Below are positions 10,656-18,738 of a stretch of DNA of 64,000 bases, in pieces. The first letter of the stretch is position 1; each line of letters opens with the position of its first letter. Made by a program: the position numbers and the translations under genes. The DNA lies in the NCBI RefSeq assembly GCF_002002865.1, contig NZ_CP019508.1:1833501-1897500 (forward strand), in the 5' to 3' direction. The notes beneath the pieces were generated by a model that was not told where the DNA came from, did no database searches, and saw nothing but the letters and a program-made list of their open reading frames with translations. This DNA is from Brevundimonas sp. LM2 (GTDB lineage Bacteria; Pseudomonadota; Alphaproteobacteria; Caulobacterales; Caulobacteraceae).

Positions 10656-10684
10656 TTCGCGACGGTCGCAGGCTGCGCTACATT
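10656..10684 (+). promoter_or_regulatory. candidate promoter of the coq4-like gene
   Basis: TTCGCGAC at 10656-10663 and GCTACATT at 10677-10684 loosely resemble sigma-73 boxes with a 13-base spacer, 25 bases before the ATG. The 129-base divergent gap 10581-10709 must also hold the PKS promoter, which I could not place. Confidence 0.3.
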
Positions 10685-10709
10685 GGCGTCCATAGAAAGG
10701 GATGCCTCG

Positions 10710-11471
10710 ATGACCTTGGATACGGTTGCCTACCCCGAAGAGTTCCAGTCGCTGAAGCCGCAGCGGATCCAGCCGCTCGCCGCGATCCGGGCCTTTCGCA
10801 AACTGATCCGCGACAAGGAGGACACCGCCCAGGTGTTCGAGATCATGAAGGCCCTGTCCGGCCGGTCCCAGGCGCGCGGCTACGGCCGGATGCTGCGGAC
10901 CATGGAGGGGGGTCGCCAGGCCTTCCTGCGCGACGAACTGGCGCACAAGCTGGACGATCCGGTGTGGCTGGGGCGTTTCCCCCAAGGCACCGTGGGGGCC
11001 GCCTATCGCGGCTTTCGCGAACGGATGGGGTTTACCGCCGACGGTTTGGCCGCGGTCGAGCGCGAGGTGGTCCCCTTCATCGACGCGCCCCATCCGATCG
11101 TCTGGTATTCGCGCCGGCTCCGGGACGTCCACGACATCTGGCATGTGCTGACCGGCTACGACACCGATGCCCTGGGCGAGGCCTGCGTGGTGTCCTTCTC
11201 CTACGGCCAGACACAGAACCTGGGGTTCGCCTTCATCGGCTATGGCGCGGCGCGCGAGGTCCAGCGCGAGAACCCTTCGATCCCGGCGCGCCGGGCGGTG
11301 CTGCAGGCCTGGCGCAACGGGCGGGCCGCGCGGTGGCTGCCGGGACTCGATTACGAGGCGCTGTTCGCCGAGGATCTGCAGGCGGCGCGCGAGCGACTGG
11401 GGATCCGCCCGGCCACCGTCTATGCCGCCATCCCCGAGCCCGTCCGCCGGGCCGTGGCGCTGCGGGGCTGA
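10710..11471 (+). CDS. Coq4 family protein (ubiquinone-biosynthesis-type)
   Basis: A 253-residue protein with the Coq4 hallmark metal motif HDxxH-x11-E: H141, D142, H145 and E157 in RDVHDIWHVLTGYDTDALGE. Other Coq4 landmarks are the later FSYGQTQNLGFAFIGYG segment and the ending of about 40 residues with DYEALFAEDL and RERLGIRP. Eukaryotic COQ4 is needed for coenzyme Q synthesis and has recently been tied to oxidative decarboxylation of the ring C1. Start at ATG 10710, with GAAAGGG ten bases upstream. It is divergent from the type III PKS, so it could serve either ubiquinone or a PKS-derived phenolic lipid. Confidence 0.88.
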   Translation: MTLDTVAYPEEFQSLKPQRIQPLAAIRAFRKLIRDKEDTAQVFEIMKALSGRSQARGYGRMLRTMEGGRQAFLRDELAHKLDDPVWLGRFPQGTVGAAYRGFRERMGFTADGLAAVEREVVPFIDAPHPIVWYSRRLRDVHDIWHVLTGYDTDALGEACVVSFSYGQTQNLGFAFIGYGAAREVQRENPSIPARRAVLQAWRNGRAARWLPGLDYEALFAEDLQAARERLGIRPATVYAAIPEPVRRAVALRG

Positions 11472-11571
11472 CATAAGCCAGGCTTGCGCTCGCGCGTGAA
11501 GATCGCGGGTTGCCTCGGGCGATCCCCGGCGGCAAGCCGAACGACTATGCTCTTTCAACCATGAGTGCGCC

Positions 11572-12489
11572 GTGAGCCTGTCCGACACCCTGCGCCGTCC
11601 GTCCGCCGACGTCCTGGCCATCGCCGGGGTGGTGCTCTGCGCGGTGATCTGGGGCACGACCTGGTATGCCATCACCTGGCAGCTGGGAACGGTCGATCCG
11701 GTGGCCTCGCTGGTCTGGCGCTTCGGCCTGGCCGCCCTGGTGCTGATCGTCGGCTGCGCCGTGTCCGGCCGGTCTTTGAGCCTGACCCGGGCCCAGCAGC
11801 TGGCCGCCGTGGGGCAGGGGGCCTTCGTCTTCGCCGTCAGCTATTCCTTCACCTACGCCGCCGAGGGCCATGTGACCTCGGCCATCGTGGCGGTGGTGTT
11901 CGCAGGCCTGGCCTTCCTGAACCTGGTGCTGTTCCGCCTGGTGGTCGGCCAGAAGGCCTCGAGCGCGGCCTGGATGGGGGCCGGGCTCGGCATCGTCGGG
12001 GTCGCGGTCCTGTCGGGCGGGGAGGCCCTGGCGTCCGGCCTCGATCAGCGCGCCCTGACGGGGATCGGCCTGGCGATGCTGGCCGTGACCAGTTCCGCCG
12101 TGGGCAACTATTTCTCCTGGCGGGGCCAGCAGGAAGGCACCGCGATCCTGCCCCAAACGGGCTGGGCCATGGCCTATGGCACGGGGATGCTGGTGATCTA
12201 CGGCCTGGCGACGGGGGTCCGGTTCTCGATCGATCCCAGCCCCGGATATCTGATCTCCCTGGTCTATCTGTCGGTGCTGGGGTCGGTCGTAGCCTTCGTG
12301 ACCTATTTCGCGGTGGCCAAGGCGCGGGGCTATGCCCTGGCCAGCTATATCTCGGCCCTGACGCCACCGATCGCCATGCTGGTGTCGGTGCTGTTCGAGG
12401 ACGCCCGGTTCGGCTGGTCGGCGGCGGCCGGACTGGCGCTGGTGCTGGGCGGACAGGCGCTGCTGAGCCGCGCCCGCCCCAGCGCCTAG
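11572..12489 (+). CDS. EamA/DMT-family transporter
   Basis: A 305-residue protein with ten hydrophobic segments arranged as two EamA repeats; the first opens AIAGVVLCAVIWGTTWYAITW and the second starts near TGIGLAMLAVTSSAVGNYFSW. The start is GTG at 11572 (MSLSDTLRRP); an ATG at 11561 is closed by a TGA four codons later. The family exports metabolites such as amino acids; the substrate is unknown. The gap to the coq4-like gene is 100 bases, so co-transcription is possible but not shown. Confidence 0.88.
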   Translation: MSLSDTLRRPSADVLAIAGVVLCAVIWGTTWYAITWQLGTVDPVASLVWRFGLAALVLIVGCAVSGRSLSLTRAQQLAAVGQGAFVFAVSYSFTYAAEGHVTSAIVAVVFAGLAFLNLVLFRLVVGQKASSAAWMGAGLGIVGVAVLSGGEALASGLDQRALTGIGLAMLAVTSSAVGNYFSWRGQQEGTAILPQTGWAMAYGTGMLVIYGLATGVRFSIDPSPGYLISLVYLSVLGSVVAFVTYFAVAKARGYALASYISALTPPIAMLVSVLFEDARFGWSAAAGLALVLGGQALLSRARPSA

Positions 12490-12531
12490 CGCGTCATCGT
12501 TGCGCTGGACCGACGTGTGGGTTCGACGGCC

Positions 12532-12726
12532 CTATTCGGTGTTGAGTCGAAACGCCCGACCCTTCTCCCCCAGAAGGCTCCAGCCCGCCGTCGTGGGGCG
12601 GTAGCCCCCCTTGGGCGTCGGCGCGGCCAGACCCAGCACCGTCAGCTCGCGGCCACGACCCTCGGTCGGCGGGCGGTCGGGATCGACCAGGTCCAGCAGC
12701 GCCTGAATGCGGTCGGCGTCGTTCAT
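12532..12726 (-). CDS. small hypothetical protein
   Basis: A 64-residue protein, MNDADRIQALLDLVDPDRPPTEGRG at the start and a LTVLGLAAPTPKGGYRPTTAGWSLL centre. The upstream frame is open to 12819 but ATG 12726 has the better context. No family recognised. It is soluble and lies downstream of the radical SAM gene on the same strand (122 bases away). Confidence 0.5.
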   Translation of the reverse strand: MNDADRIQALLDLVDPDRPPTEGRGRELTVLGLAAPTPKGGYRPTTAGWSLLGEKGRAFRLNTE

Positions 12727-12848
12727 CGTGTTCTCATTGAAGGCTAAGCGTAGGAGCCATCCTAACAGATTTCGGAGGCGGCCGTTCCGCGCCGTCGCGC
12801 CCTGGGCCGCGATGGGCATCCGGTGGCGCGACCCCGACCATCTGCGAC

Positions 12849-13934
12849 CTACTTGAACAGGTCCATCTGGCGTCTTGACCCCGTCGGCACGGCGAACCGC
12901 GTCGTGTCGAGGTCGTGGCGCGGGCCGTCCAGCCCATAGCGCTTGACCGCCGCCTTGAACCGGGCGGCGATCAGGTCGGCCACGGGACCTGTGCCCTTCA
13001 TCCGCTGTGCCCAGTCAGCGTCGTAGTCCTTGCCGCCGCGCGTCTGTCGAACCAGCGACATGACGCGGGCCGCGCGGTCCGGTCGCGCCTCGTCCAGCCA
13101 TTCGCGGAACAGGTCCTTGATCTCCAGCGGCAGGCGCAGGGTGACGTACATGGCGGTCACGGCCCCGGCCTTGGCGGCCGCGTCGAGGACGGATTCCAGC
13201 TCATGGTCGTTCAGCCCGGGAATGACCGGGGAGAAACCCACGCCAACCGGGACGCCGGCCTCCGCCAACCGGCTGATGGCCTCCAGCCGCCGGGCGGGCG
13301 TCGCGGCCCGCGGCTCCATCGCGCGGGCCAGATTGCGGTCCAGGGTGGTGATCGAGATGAAGGCCGTCGCCAGCCGGTCGCGCCCCATCGGCCCCAGGAT
13401 GTCGAGATCGCGGGTGATCAGGTTGGACTTGGTGATGACGCTGACCGGCTGGTTGAACCGGGCCGCCACCTCCAGCACCCCGCGCGTGATCTTCAGTTCG
13501 CGCTCATCGGGTTGGTAGGGGTCCGTGTTCCCCCCGATGTGGATGCGTTTGCAGACGTATTTCCGGGCGCTGAGCTCCTGTTCCAGCAGACGCGCGGCGT
13601 CGGGCTTGGAGAAGATCCGGGTCTCGAAATCCAGGCCCGGGGATAGGCCCATCCAGGCATGGGACGGGCGGGCATAACAGTAGATGCAGCCATGGGAGCA
13701 ACCATTGTAGGGGTTGATGGAGCGTTCAAAGCCGATGTCCGGGCTCTGGTTCTTGCTGATGATGGTGCGGGAGCGGAGGGGGGTCACCGTCGTCGGGACC
13801 TGCGTGGGGGCGGGGCCCTCCGCATCCGTCCAGCCGTCATCGAATGCGACTTTTTCGACCGCTTCGTAGCGGCCCGACCGGTTGGATCGCGCGCCGCGCC
13901 CGCGCGCGCCTTGAGGGAGCGAAACCTGTGTCAT
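12849..13934 (-). CDS. PA0069-type radical SAM protein (SplB-related)
   Basis: A 361-residue radical SAM enzyme. The cluster motif CxxxCxxC is CSHGCIYC (about residue 79), followed by Y and the partial barrel (IHIGGNTDPYQPDERELKITR; VSVITKSNLITRDLDIL; ISITTLDRNLARAMEPRAATPARRLEAI). This layout is that of the PA0069/Rv2578c family, distantly related to spore photoproduct lyase; the substrate is unknown. A perfect LexA box lies 28 bases before the ATG at 13934, so it is probably induced by DNA damage, which supports a repair-linked role. Confidence 0.9.
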   Translation of the reverse strand: MTQVSLPQGARGRGARSNRSGRYEAVEKVAFDDGWTDAEGPAPTQVPTTVTPLRSRTIISKNQSPDIGFERSINPYNGCSHGCIYCYARPSHAWMGLSPGLDFETRIFSKPDAARLLEQELSARKYVCKRIHIGGNTDPYQPDERELKITRGVLEVAARFNQPVSVITKSNLITRDLDILGPMGRDRLATAFISITTLDRNLARAMEPRAATPARRLEAISRLAEAGVPVGVGFSPVIPGLNDHELESVLDAAAKAGAVTAMYVTLRLPLEIKDLFREWLDEARPDRAARVMSLVRQTRGGKDYDADWAQRMKGTGPVADLIAARFKAAVKRYGLDGPRHDLDTTRFAVPTGSRRQMDLFK

Positions 13935-13961
13935 CGTTCCCGACGCTTAGCGGCAAATCTG

Positions 13962-13976
13962 GAACATAACAAGAAC
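13962..13976 (-). promoter_or_regulatory. LexA (SOS) box
   Basis: On the minus strand the sequence is GTTC-TTGTTAT-GTTC, exactly the alphaproteobacterial LexA consensus GTTC-N7-GTTC. It sits 28 bases upstream of the radical SAM ATG, where a repressor would block transcription. Confidence 0.8.
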
Positions 13977-14074
13977 AGATGCGGGCTGAAGCCTCGGCGC
14001 GGCTGGGTCACCGCGTTGTCGATCGTCCGGCCAAGCGTGGGACCGCCGCAAAACCAGGCCCGCGCCGCGTGGGC

Positions 14075-14890
14075 TCAGAGGCGGGTCGGGGTCTCGCCGG
14101 CCGCGATCCGCCGTTCGATCTCGGCCAGCACCGCGGGCAGATCCGCCACCGTCTCGACCACCGCGTGCGCGCCCGCCGCCAGAAGCGACTCTTGCGCCCG
14201 GGCCACGCGCGAGCTCCGCTCCGCCGGCGCCAGGGCCGCCAGATCGGTCGGGGTCAGACCGACGCCGTTGCCCGACGCGGCGATCCCGACGGTCCAGCAC
14301 CCCGCCTCGCGCCCCTCGCCCATGCCGACCTCGGCGTCGTCGACCTTGACACAGGCGCGGGCCGGCCAGACGCCCATCTCCACCAGGGCCTTCCAGACCA
14401 TCAAGGGCGAAGGACGCCCTTCGAGCGTCTCGCCGGCGCAGACGACGGCGTCGAGCGCATAGCCCTGGTCGGCCGCGCGCGGCAGGATCGCCTGCATCAT
14501 GGTCCGGGTGTAGCCGGTGGTGGAGCCGATCTTGACGCCGCGGGCGCGGAGGTCGTGCGCCAGGTCCGCCGCGCCGTCGATCAGATCCGCGCAGGACGCG
14601 GCGGCAGCGAACATCAGCGGCTCCAGCGCGTCATGAAGGCGATCGATGTCCGCGTCGGTCGACGCCGCGCCCTGGCTCGTCGTCCAGGCCGCCTGGACCC
14701 GCGCATCCCCCAGGATCTGGGCCACGTGATCCCGCTTGGCCCGCCCCATGTGCGCGCGGATCTCGGCGTCGGTCACCGCGACACCCTCGGCCGCGAAGGC
14801 CTGCCGCATCGCCAGGACCGGGGCGACCGATCCAAAATCGATCATGGTGCCGGCCCAGTCGAAGATCACGGCCTTGATTGAAGAGGTCAT
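14075..14890 (-). CDS. phnX: phosphonoacetaldehyde hydrolase (phosphonatase)
   Basis: A 271-residue HAD-superfamily enzyme that splits phosphonoacetaldehyde into acetaldehyde and phosphate. The phosphonatase-specific signature is clear: nucleophile D11 in VIFDWAGTMIDFGS (DWAGT rather than DxDGT) and the Schiff-base lysine K52 in HMGRAKRDHV, at the same spacing as in characterised PhnX. Later motifs are GSTTGYT, KVDDAEVGMGEG and NGVGLT. ATG 14890 overlaps the stop of the upstream oxidoreductase by four bases (ATGA), so the two are translated together. Confidence 0.92.
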   Translation of the reverse strand: MTSSIKAVIFDWAGTMIDFGSVAPVLAMRQAFAAEGVAVTDAEIRAHMGRAKRDHVAQILGDARVQAAWTTSQGAASTDADIDRLHDALEPLMFAAAASCADLIDGAADLAHDLRARGVKIGSTTGYTRTMMQAILPRAADQGYALDAVVCAGETLEGRPSPLMVWKALVEMGVWPARACVKVDDAEVGMGEGREAGCWTVGIAASGNGVGLTPTDLAALAPAERSSRVARAQESLLAAGAHAVVETVADLPAVLAEIERRIAAGETPTRL

Positions 14891-16044
14891 GCGGCGACGT
14901 CCTGAGAGGGGCCGAACAGGTCGGCGATGGTTTCCTCGCCGATGGCGAAGGCGGTGGAGGCCCCGGTGCCGCTGGTCACCATCACCAGGCGAACGTCGGG
15001 CTCGGGGGTGGCCCGGAACATGTCCTCGGCGGCCGAGGCATAGACCCCGGTCCATCGTTCGAGGACCGGAGGGGCTTCAAGGCCGGTGGCGGCGCGGAAC
15101 TCGTCCAGGATCAGGTCGTCGACGGCCTGGTCGGCGAACGGACCCGGCGTCTGGTCATAGTGGTGGCTGTCGCCGACGACCAGCGACCCGTCCGCGCTCT
15201 GCACGACGATCAGATGGATGCCGTTTTCCAGATGAGAGGGCTGTTCGGCGGACAGGCAGGCACCCAGGGCCGAAGCCTTCGGCAGATCGGCGTAGCCGCG
15301 GTAGCGGGTCAGCCCCAGGTCGGACATCAGGGGCGCGGGCAGGGCGATGCCGGGATCGGCCAGACGCAGCATCTGGAGCTTGCACAGGGTCACGCCCCGG
15401 GCGGCGATGGTCTCGGGATACAGGCTGATCAGATCATCGCCGGGGCAGACCACGCAGGCGTCGGCCAGGATCACGCCGCGCGAGGTCTGGATGCGCGGGA
15501 CGGCGATGGCCTGGACGGCGGCGGAGCGCACGAAGCGAACGCCCCAGGCCTCGGCCAGCCAGGCCGCCAGACGCGGGACGGCGGTGCGGGACTCGACCCG
15601 GACCTCATGCGGGCTCCACAGGGCCCCGGTCAGGGGCGCGGCCGACAGCGCGGGCCAAAGCCGTCGAGCCTCGGCGGCCGAATACAGGGCGCAGTCGGCC
15701 GCCATCTCCGTCTGCATGAAGGCCTCCAGCACGGCGCGCGATTCCGGGCGGCGGGCCAGCATGATCAGTCCGCGCTGTTCGATCGGGATGCCGGCCTGGG
15801 CCGCGACGTCGACCCAGACGTCACGGCTGCGTCGGGCGCGCCGCCAGGTGTCGCCCCGGCGTTGCCCGGTGATGGTCACAAAGCCGAAATTGCGGATGGA
15901 GGCGCCGACGGCCTGGGCGTCGCGGTCGATCACGACCACGGACTTGCCCGCCTTCGCGGCGGCCAGGGCGTGGGCCAGACCCAGGATGCCGGCCCCCACT
16001 ACGGCCAGGTCGAAACGGGAGATCGGAAGCGCGGAGTGTTGCAA
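14887..16044 (-). CDS. phosphonate-associated FAD-dependent oxidoreductase (DAO family)
   Basis: A 385-residue D-amino-acid-oxidase-fold enzyme. The FAD-binding GAGILG (17-22) and the acidic end of the second strand (VVVIDRDAQAVGASIRNFGF) are typical, and the segment VMVTSGTGASTAFAIGEE near the end is the second FAD region. It resembles the TIGR03364-type enzymes found beside phosphonatase genes. Coupled to phnX here and with no phnW transaminase in sight, it probably oxidises the amine of 2-aminoethylphosphonate or an N-methyl derivative to phosphonoacetaldehyde. That activity is inferred. Confidence 0.87.
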   Translation of the reverse strand: MQHSALPISRFDLAVVGAGILGLAHALAAAKAGKSVVVIDRDAQAVGASIRNFGFVTITGQRRGDTWRRARRSRDVWVDVAAQAGIPIEQRGLIMLARRPESRAVLEAFMQTEMAADCALYSAAEARRLWPALSAAPLTGALWSPHEVRVESRTAVPRLAAWLAEAWGVRFVRSAAVQAIAVPRIQTSRGVILADACVVCPGDDLISLYPETIAARGVTLCKLQMLRLADPGIALPAPLMSDLGLTRYRGYADLPKASALGACLSAEQPSHLENGIHLIVVQSADGSLVVGDSHHYDQTPGPFADQAVDDLILDEFRAATGLEAPPVLERWTGVYASAAEDMFRATPEPDVRLVMVTSGTGASTAFAIGEETIADLFGPSQDVAA

Positions 16045-16070
16045 GGGTTCAGGATATCCAGAAGGCGAAA

Positions 16071-16112
16071 CGGGTCCGCCCCTTCCACCATGGCCCGGAA
16101 GGGGCGGACCCG
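16071..16112 (-). terminator. terminator after the TonB-dependent receptor gene
   Basis: A perfect 16-bp stem, CGGGTCCGCCCCTTCC (16071-16086) with its complement at 16097-16112, and a 10-base loop. On the minus strand it is followed by TTTCG. It begins 5 bases after the receptor stop and separates the receptor from the downstream oxidoreductase-phnX pair, though read-through cannot be excluded. Confidence 0.75.
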
Positions 16113-16116
16113 TCGA

Positions 16117-18585
16117 TCAGAAGGCGGCTGAGACGGTGAAATAGACCGTCCGGGGCGCGCCCGGCGTATAGCGCTGATTGAACTCGTCGAGGATGCCGCC
16201 GATGTAGCGTTCGTCGGTCACGTTGTTCACCGCGACCTGGGCCTCGATGTAGCGGGCGTCGTCGTCGCCGAGCGGCAGGCGATAGGCGGCCGACAGGTCC
16301 AGCAGTGTGTAGGACGGCACGACCAGTTCCGGACGGTTCTGGGCGTCGCCTTCGGACTCACCGACGTAGCGGGCGGTCAGGCTGCCGGTGAACGGTCCCG
16401 TCTCATAGGTCAGGGATCCGGCCAGCAGCAGGTCCGGGGTGCCGGGCACCGTGTTGCCTTCGGTGACCTGGGTGCGCCGGCTGCCGCCGTAGTTGGCGGC
16501 ATTGAAGGTGGCGCTGTACTGGCTGTCGAGCACCGTCAGGGCGGCATAGGCACTGAGGGCGTCGGTCACGCGAACCTGGGCGCTGGCTTCCACACCCGTC
16601 GTCTGGATTCCGCCAGGAGCGTTCACATAGGTGCCCCCGGTGCCGACGTTGTAGTTGATGCCCCCCGTGTTGGAGGCGAAGGTTTCGTCCAGGAAGACGA
16701 TCGCCTTGTCGTTCTCGGTGCGGAACAGGGTGGCGGCGGCGGCCAGCCGCGGCGCGCTGTAGCGGGCGCCGAGCTCGAGGTTCTCGCTCACTTCCGGTTC
16801 CAGCCGGGCGAAGTCGGTGCCGGTCTTTTCCAGGGCCCAGTCCCCGATGGCCCCGGAGTTGCGGGAATAGCCGCCGAACACCTGAAAGTCTTCGGTGACG
16901 TCATAGACGGCCCCGACGGACGGCAGGATCTGGTCGCTGTCGCTGCTGACGCTCGAGGTCAGGAAGCCGTTGAACCCGCCGTCGGCGGCATAGCGGGTCT
17001 CGTCCCGGGTCTGGCCCGAGATGTCGATCAGGAAATGCTGCAGGCCCACGCTGATGGTTAGGTCTTGCGTCACCGACCAGTCGTCGGCGACGTAGAACTT
17101 GTACAGATCGGTCTCGAAGGTCTGTTCGAAATCCTGGCGGTACACCGCGTTCTCGACGATGACCGGCCCAGTGCGGATGTCCTGATAGCGCAGCCATTGG
17201 CGGCCGAAATCGCGGTTCAGGTTTTCGTACCAGACGCCGGCCCGGACCTGGTGCGCGCCCAGATCGAGCCGGGCGTTGGCCACCACGCCCGACCGGGTGT
17301 GGTCATAGGTGCTGTTGCGATAGGACTGGCCTTGGGCGCAGGTCGGTTGGCCGTTGGTCAGGCGGACCGCGCCGTCGGCGGTGTAGCAGTCGGCCGAGGT
17401 CACCGTGGTGCCGTCCAGGGCGATGTAGCTGTCGGCCACGCCGCCCGTGTAGTTGAACACCGCATTGCCAACGCTGTTCTGGAAGGTGGCCGTCCGGGCG
17501 CGCGAGGCGGCGTTGCCGAACACCACCTGACGGCGCTGGCCGCCGACCGTGACGATGCGCGGCTGCAGGCCCGGCGGCAGGAACTCGCCGACGCCCTCAT
17601 TGGTCTGGACATAGGGGGTGACGTCCAGGCTGATGACGTCGTTCAGCCGCCAGTCGAACTTCAGATAGGCGAAGGCGTTCTCGCGGATGGCCGCCCAGTC
17701 GTCGGCCCAGTTCTCGTTGGCCGCCGCGCTGAGCGGATTGAAGACCGCCGAGGAGCCGTCGACGCCCAGGCCGCGCGTGTCCAGGCTGGCGCGCGAGGAC
17801 TCGATGATGGGGTCGTCGTCGCTGTCGTTGTAGTTGACGAAGCCGGTCACCGTCAGTCCATCGAACTGGGTGACCGACTTGGCTTCCAGCGAGACCTGTT
17901 CGATGCCTGCGGGGGTCGCGCCGCCGTGGGGCCACAGCTTGGCGTCTAGCTGCGAGCCGGCCACATAAAGGCGGGTGTTGCCGAACAGGGTGCCGAAATC
18001 ATAGCGCGCGAAATACCGGCGCGTATCGAAGTCGCCGAGGGTCGCCCGGATCAGGCCGCCGGCCTCCGCGCTCGGTTCGCGGGTGACATAGGCGAGCGTG
18101 CCGCCTAGGGCGTTCGCCGCCGGCGATCCGACGTCGGCCGTGCCCTGGCTGACCACGATCCGGTCGACGCTCTCGGTGATCACATATTTCTGCGCCGGCG
18201 AGCCGCCGAGATAGTAGGAGGCGTTGAACAGCGGCACGCCGTCCAGGGTCTGGCCGATCTTGGAACTGCGCTGGTTGACCTCGAAGCCGCGGATGTTGAT
18301 CGCATAGGTCCAGGGGTCGTTGTTCAGCGCGTCCGAGCCGCGGATCGACACGCCGGGCACCAGTTTGATGGCGTCCACGATGTTCTGGGCGGCGGGCAGG
18401 GCGTCGATCCGATCGTGACCGACGACGTTGTTGCCCCGGGCGACGGCCTGGCCGGTGACGACGATCTCGTCGACCTGGGTCGGCTCGGCCGATCCGGATG
18501 CGGTCTGGGCGAAGACGGGCGCGGCGCTGGCGAGCGCCAGAAGTCCCACGCTGACCAGCAGCGCGTGCTTGTTGGTGACGGACAT
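16117..18585 (-). CDS. TonB-dependent outer-membrane receptor
   Basis: An 822-residue receptor. A signal peptide (residues 1-26, ending APVFA) precedes a TonB-box-like segment (QVDEIVVTG), a plug domain (residues about 50-170: NIVDAIKLVPGVSIRGSD, FEVNQRSSKIGQTLDGVPLF, VDRIVVSQGTADVGSPAANALGGTLAYVTREP) and a large beta barrel ending in an aromatic residue (VYFTVSAAF). ATG 18585 is used because it gives the signal peptide and has AGGGGAA upstream. It is divergent from a LysR gene and upstream of the phosphonatase genes, so it may import a phosphonate or phosphonolipid fragment. Confidence 0.92.
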   Translation of the reverse strand: MSVTNKHALLVSVGLLALASAAPVFAQTASGSAEPTQVDEIVVTGQAVARGNNVVGHDRIDALPAAQNIVDAIKLVPGVSIRGSDALNNDPWTYAINIRGFEVNQRSSKIGQTLDGVPLFNASYYLGGSPAQKYVITESVDRIVVSQGTADVGSPAANALGGTLAYVTREPSAEAGGLIRATLGDFDTRRYFARYDFGTLFGNTRLYVAGSQLDAKLWPHGGATPAGIEQVSLEAKSVTQFDGLTVTGFVNYNDSDDDPIIESSRASLDTRGLGVDGSSAVFNPLSAAANENWADDWAAIRENAFAYLKFDWRLNDVISLDVTPYVQTNEGVGEFLPPGLQPRIVTVGGQRRQVVFGNAASRARTATFQNSVGNAVFNYTGGVADSYIALDGTTVTSADCYTADGAVRLTNGQPTCAQGQSYRNSTYDHTRSGVVANARLDLGAHQVRAGVWYENLNRDFGRQWLRYQDIRTGPVIVENAVYRQDFEQTFETDLYKFYVADDWSVTQDLTISVGLQHFLIDISGQTRDETRYAADGGFNGFLTSSVSSDSDQILPSVGAVYDVTEDFQVFGGYSRNSGAIGDWALEKTGTDFARLEPEVSENLELGARYSAPRLAAAATLFRTENDKAIVFLDETFASNTGGINYNVGTGGTYVNAPGGIQTTGVEASAQVRVTDALSAYAALTVLDSQYSATFNAANYGGSRRTQVTEGNTVPGTPDLLLAGSLTYETGPFTGSLTARYVGESEGDAQNRPELVVPSYTLLDLSAAYRLPLGDDDARYIEAQVAVNNVTDERYIGGILDEFNQRYTPGAPRTVYFTVSAAF

Positions 18586-18700
18586 GGTGAGTTCCCCTGT
18601 GAGCGCCGGATCCCCCCGGTCGCAGCGGGGCTCTATCGCCCGGGCCGGCCATGCCCCGCCAATCGGTTGTTTCGAGGGTCCCCCCCGGGCGGGCCGAGGT

Positions 18701-18722
18701 GTCACGGGCGTTTCACCGTGAC
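18701..18722. promoter_or_regulatory. dyad operator candidate between receptor and lysR genes
   Basis: Perfect inverted repeat GTCACGG (18701-18707), 8-base spacer, CCGTGAC (18716-18722), ending 16 bases before the LysR ATG at 18739. Size and position fit a LysR-type autoregulatory site. The 153-base gap 18586-18738 holds nothing else I can name. Confidence 0.5.
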
Positions 18723-18738
18723 GCCATAGAAGCCAGGC

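Noticed and set aside
9540..10709. Plus-strand frame fused in front of the coq4-like gene
   Set aside because: It is antisense to the PKS; the Coq4 family begins at the Met at 10710 with a ribosome site upstream.
10581..11675. Upstream extension of the PKS frame to 11675
   Set aside because: The extension lies antisense to the coq4-like gene and has no synthase features; the synthase fold begins at about 10580.
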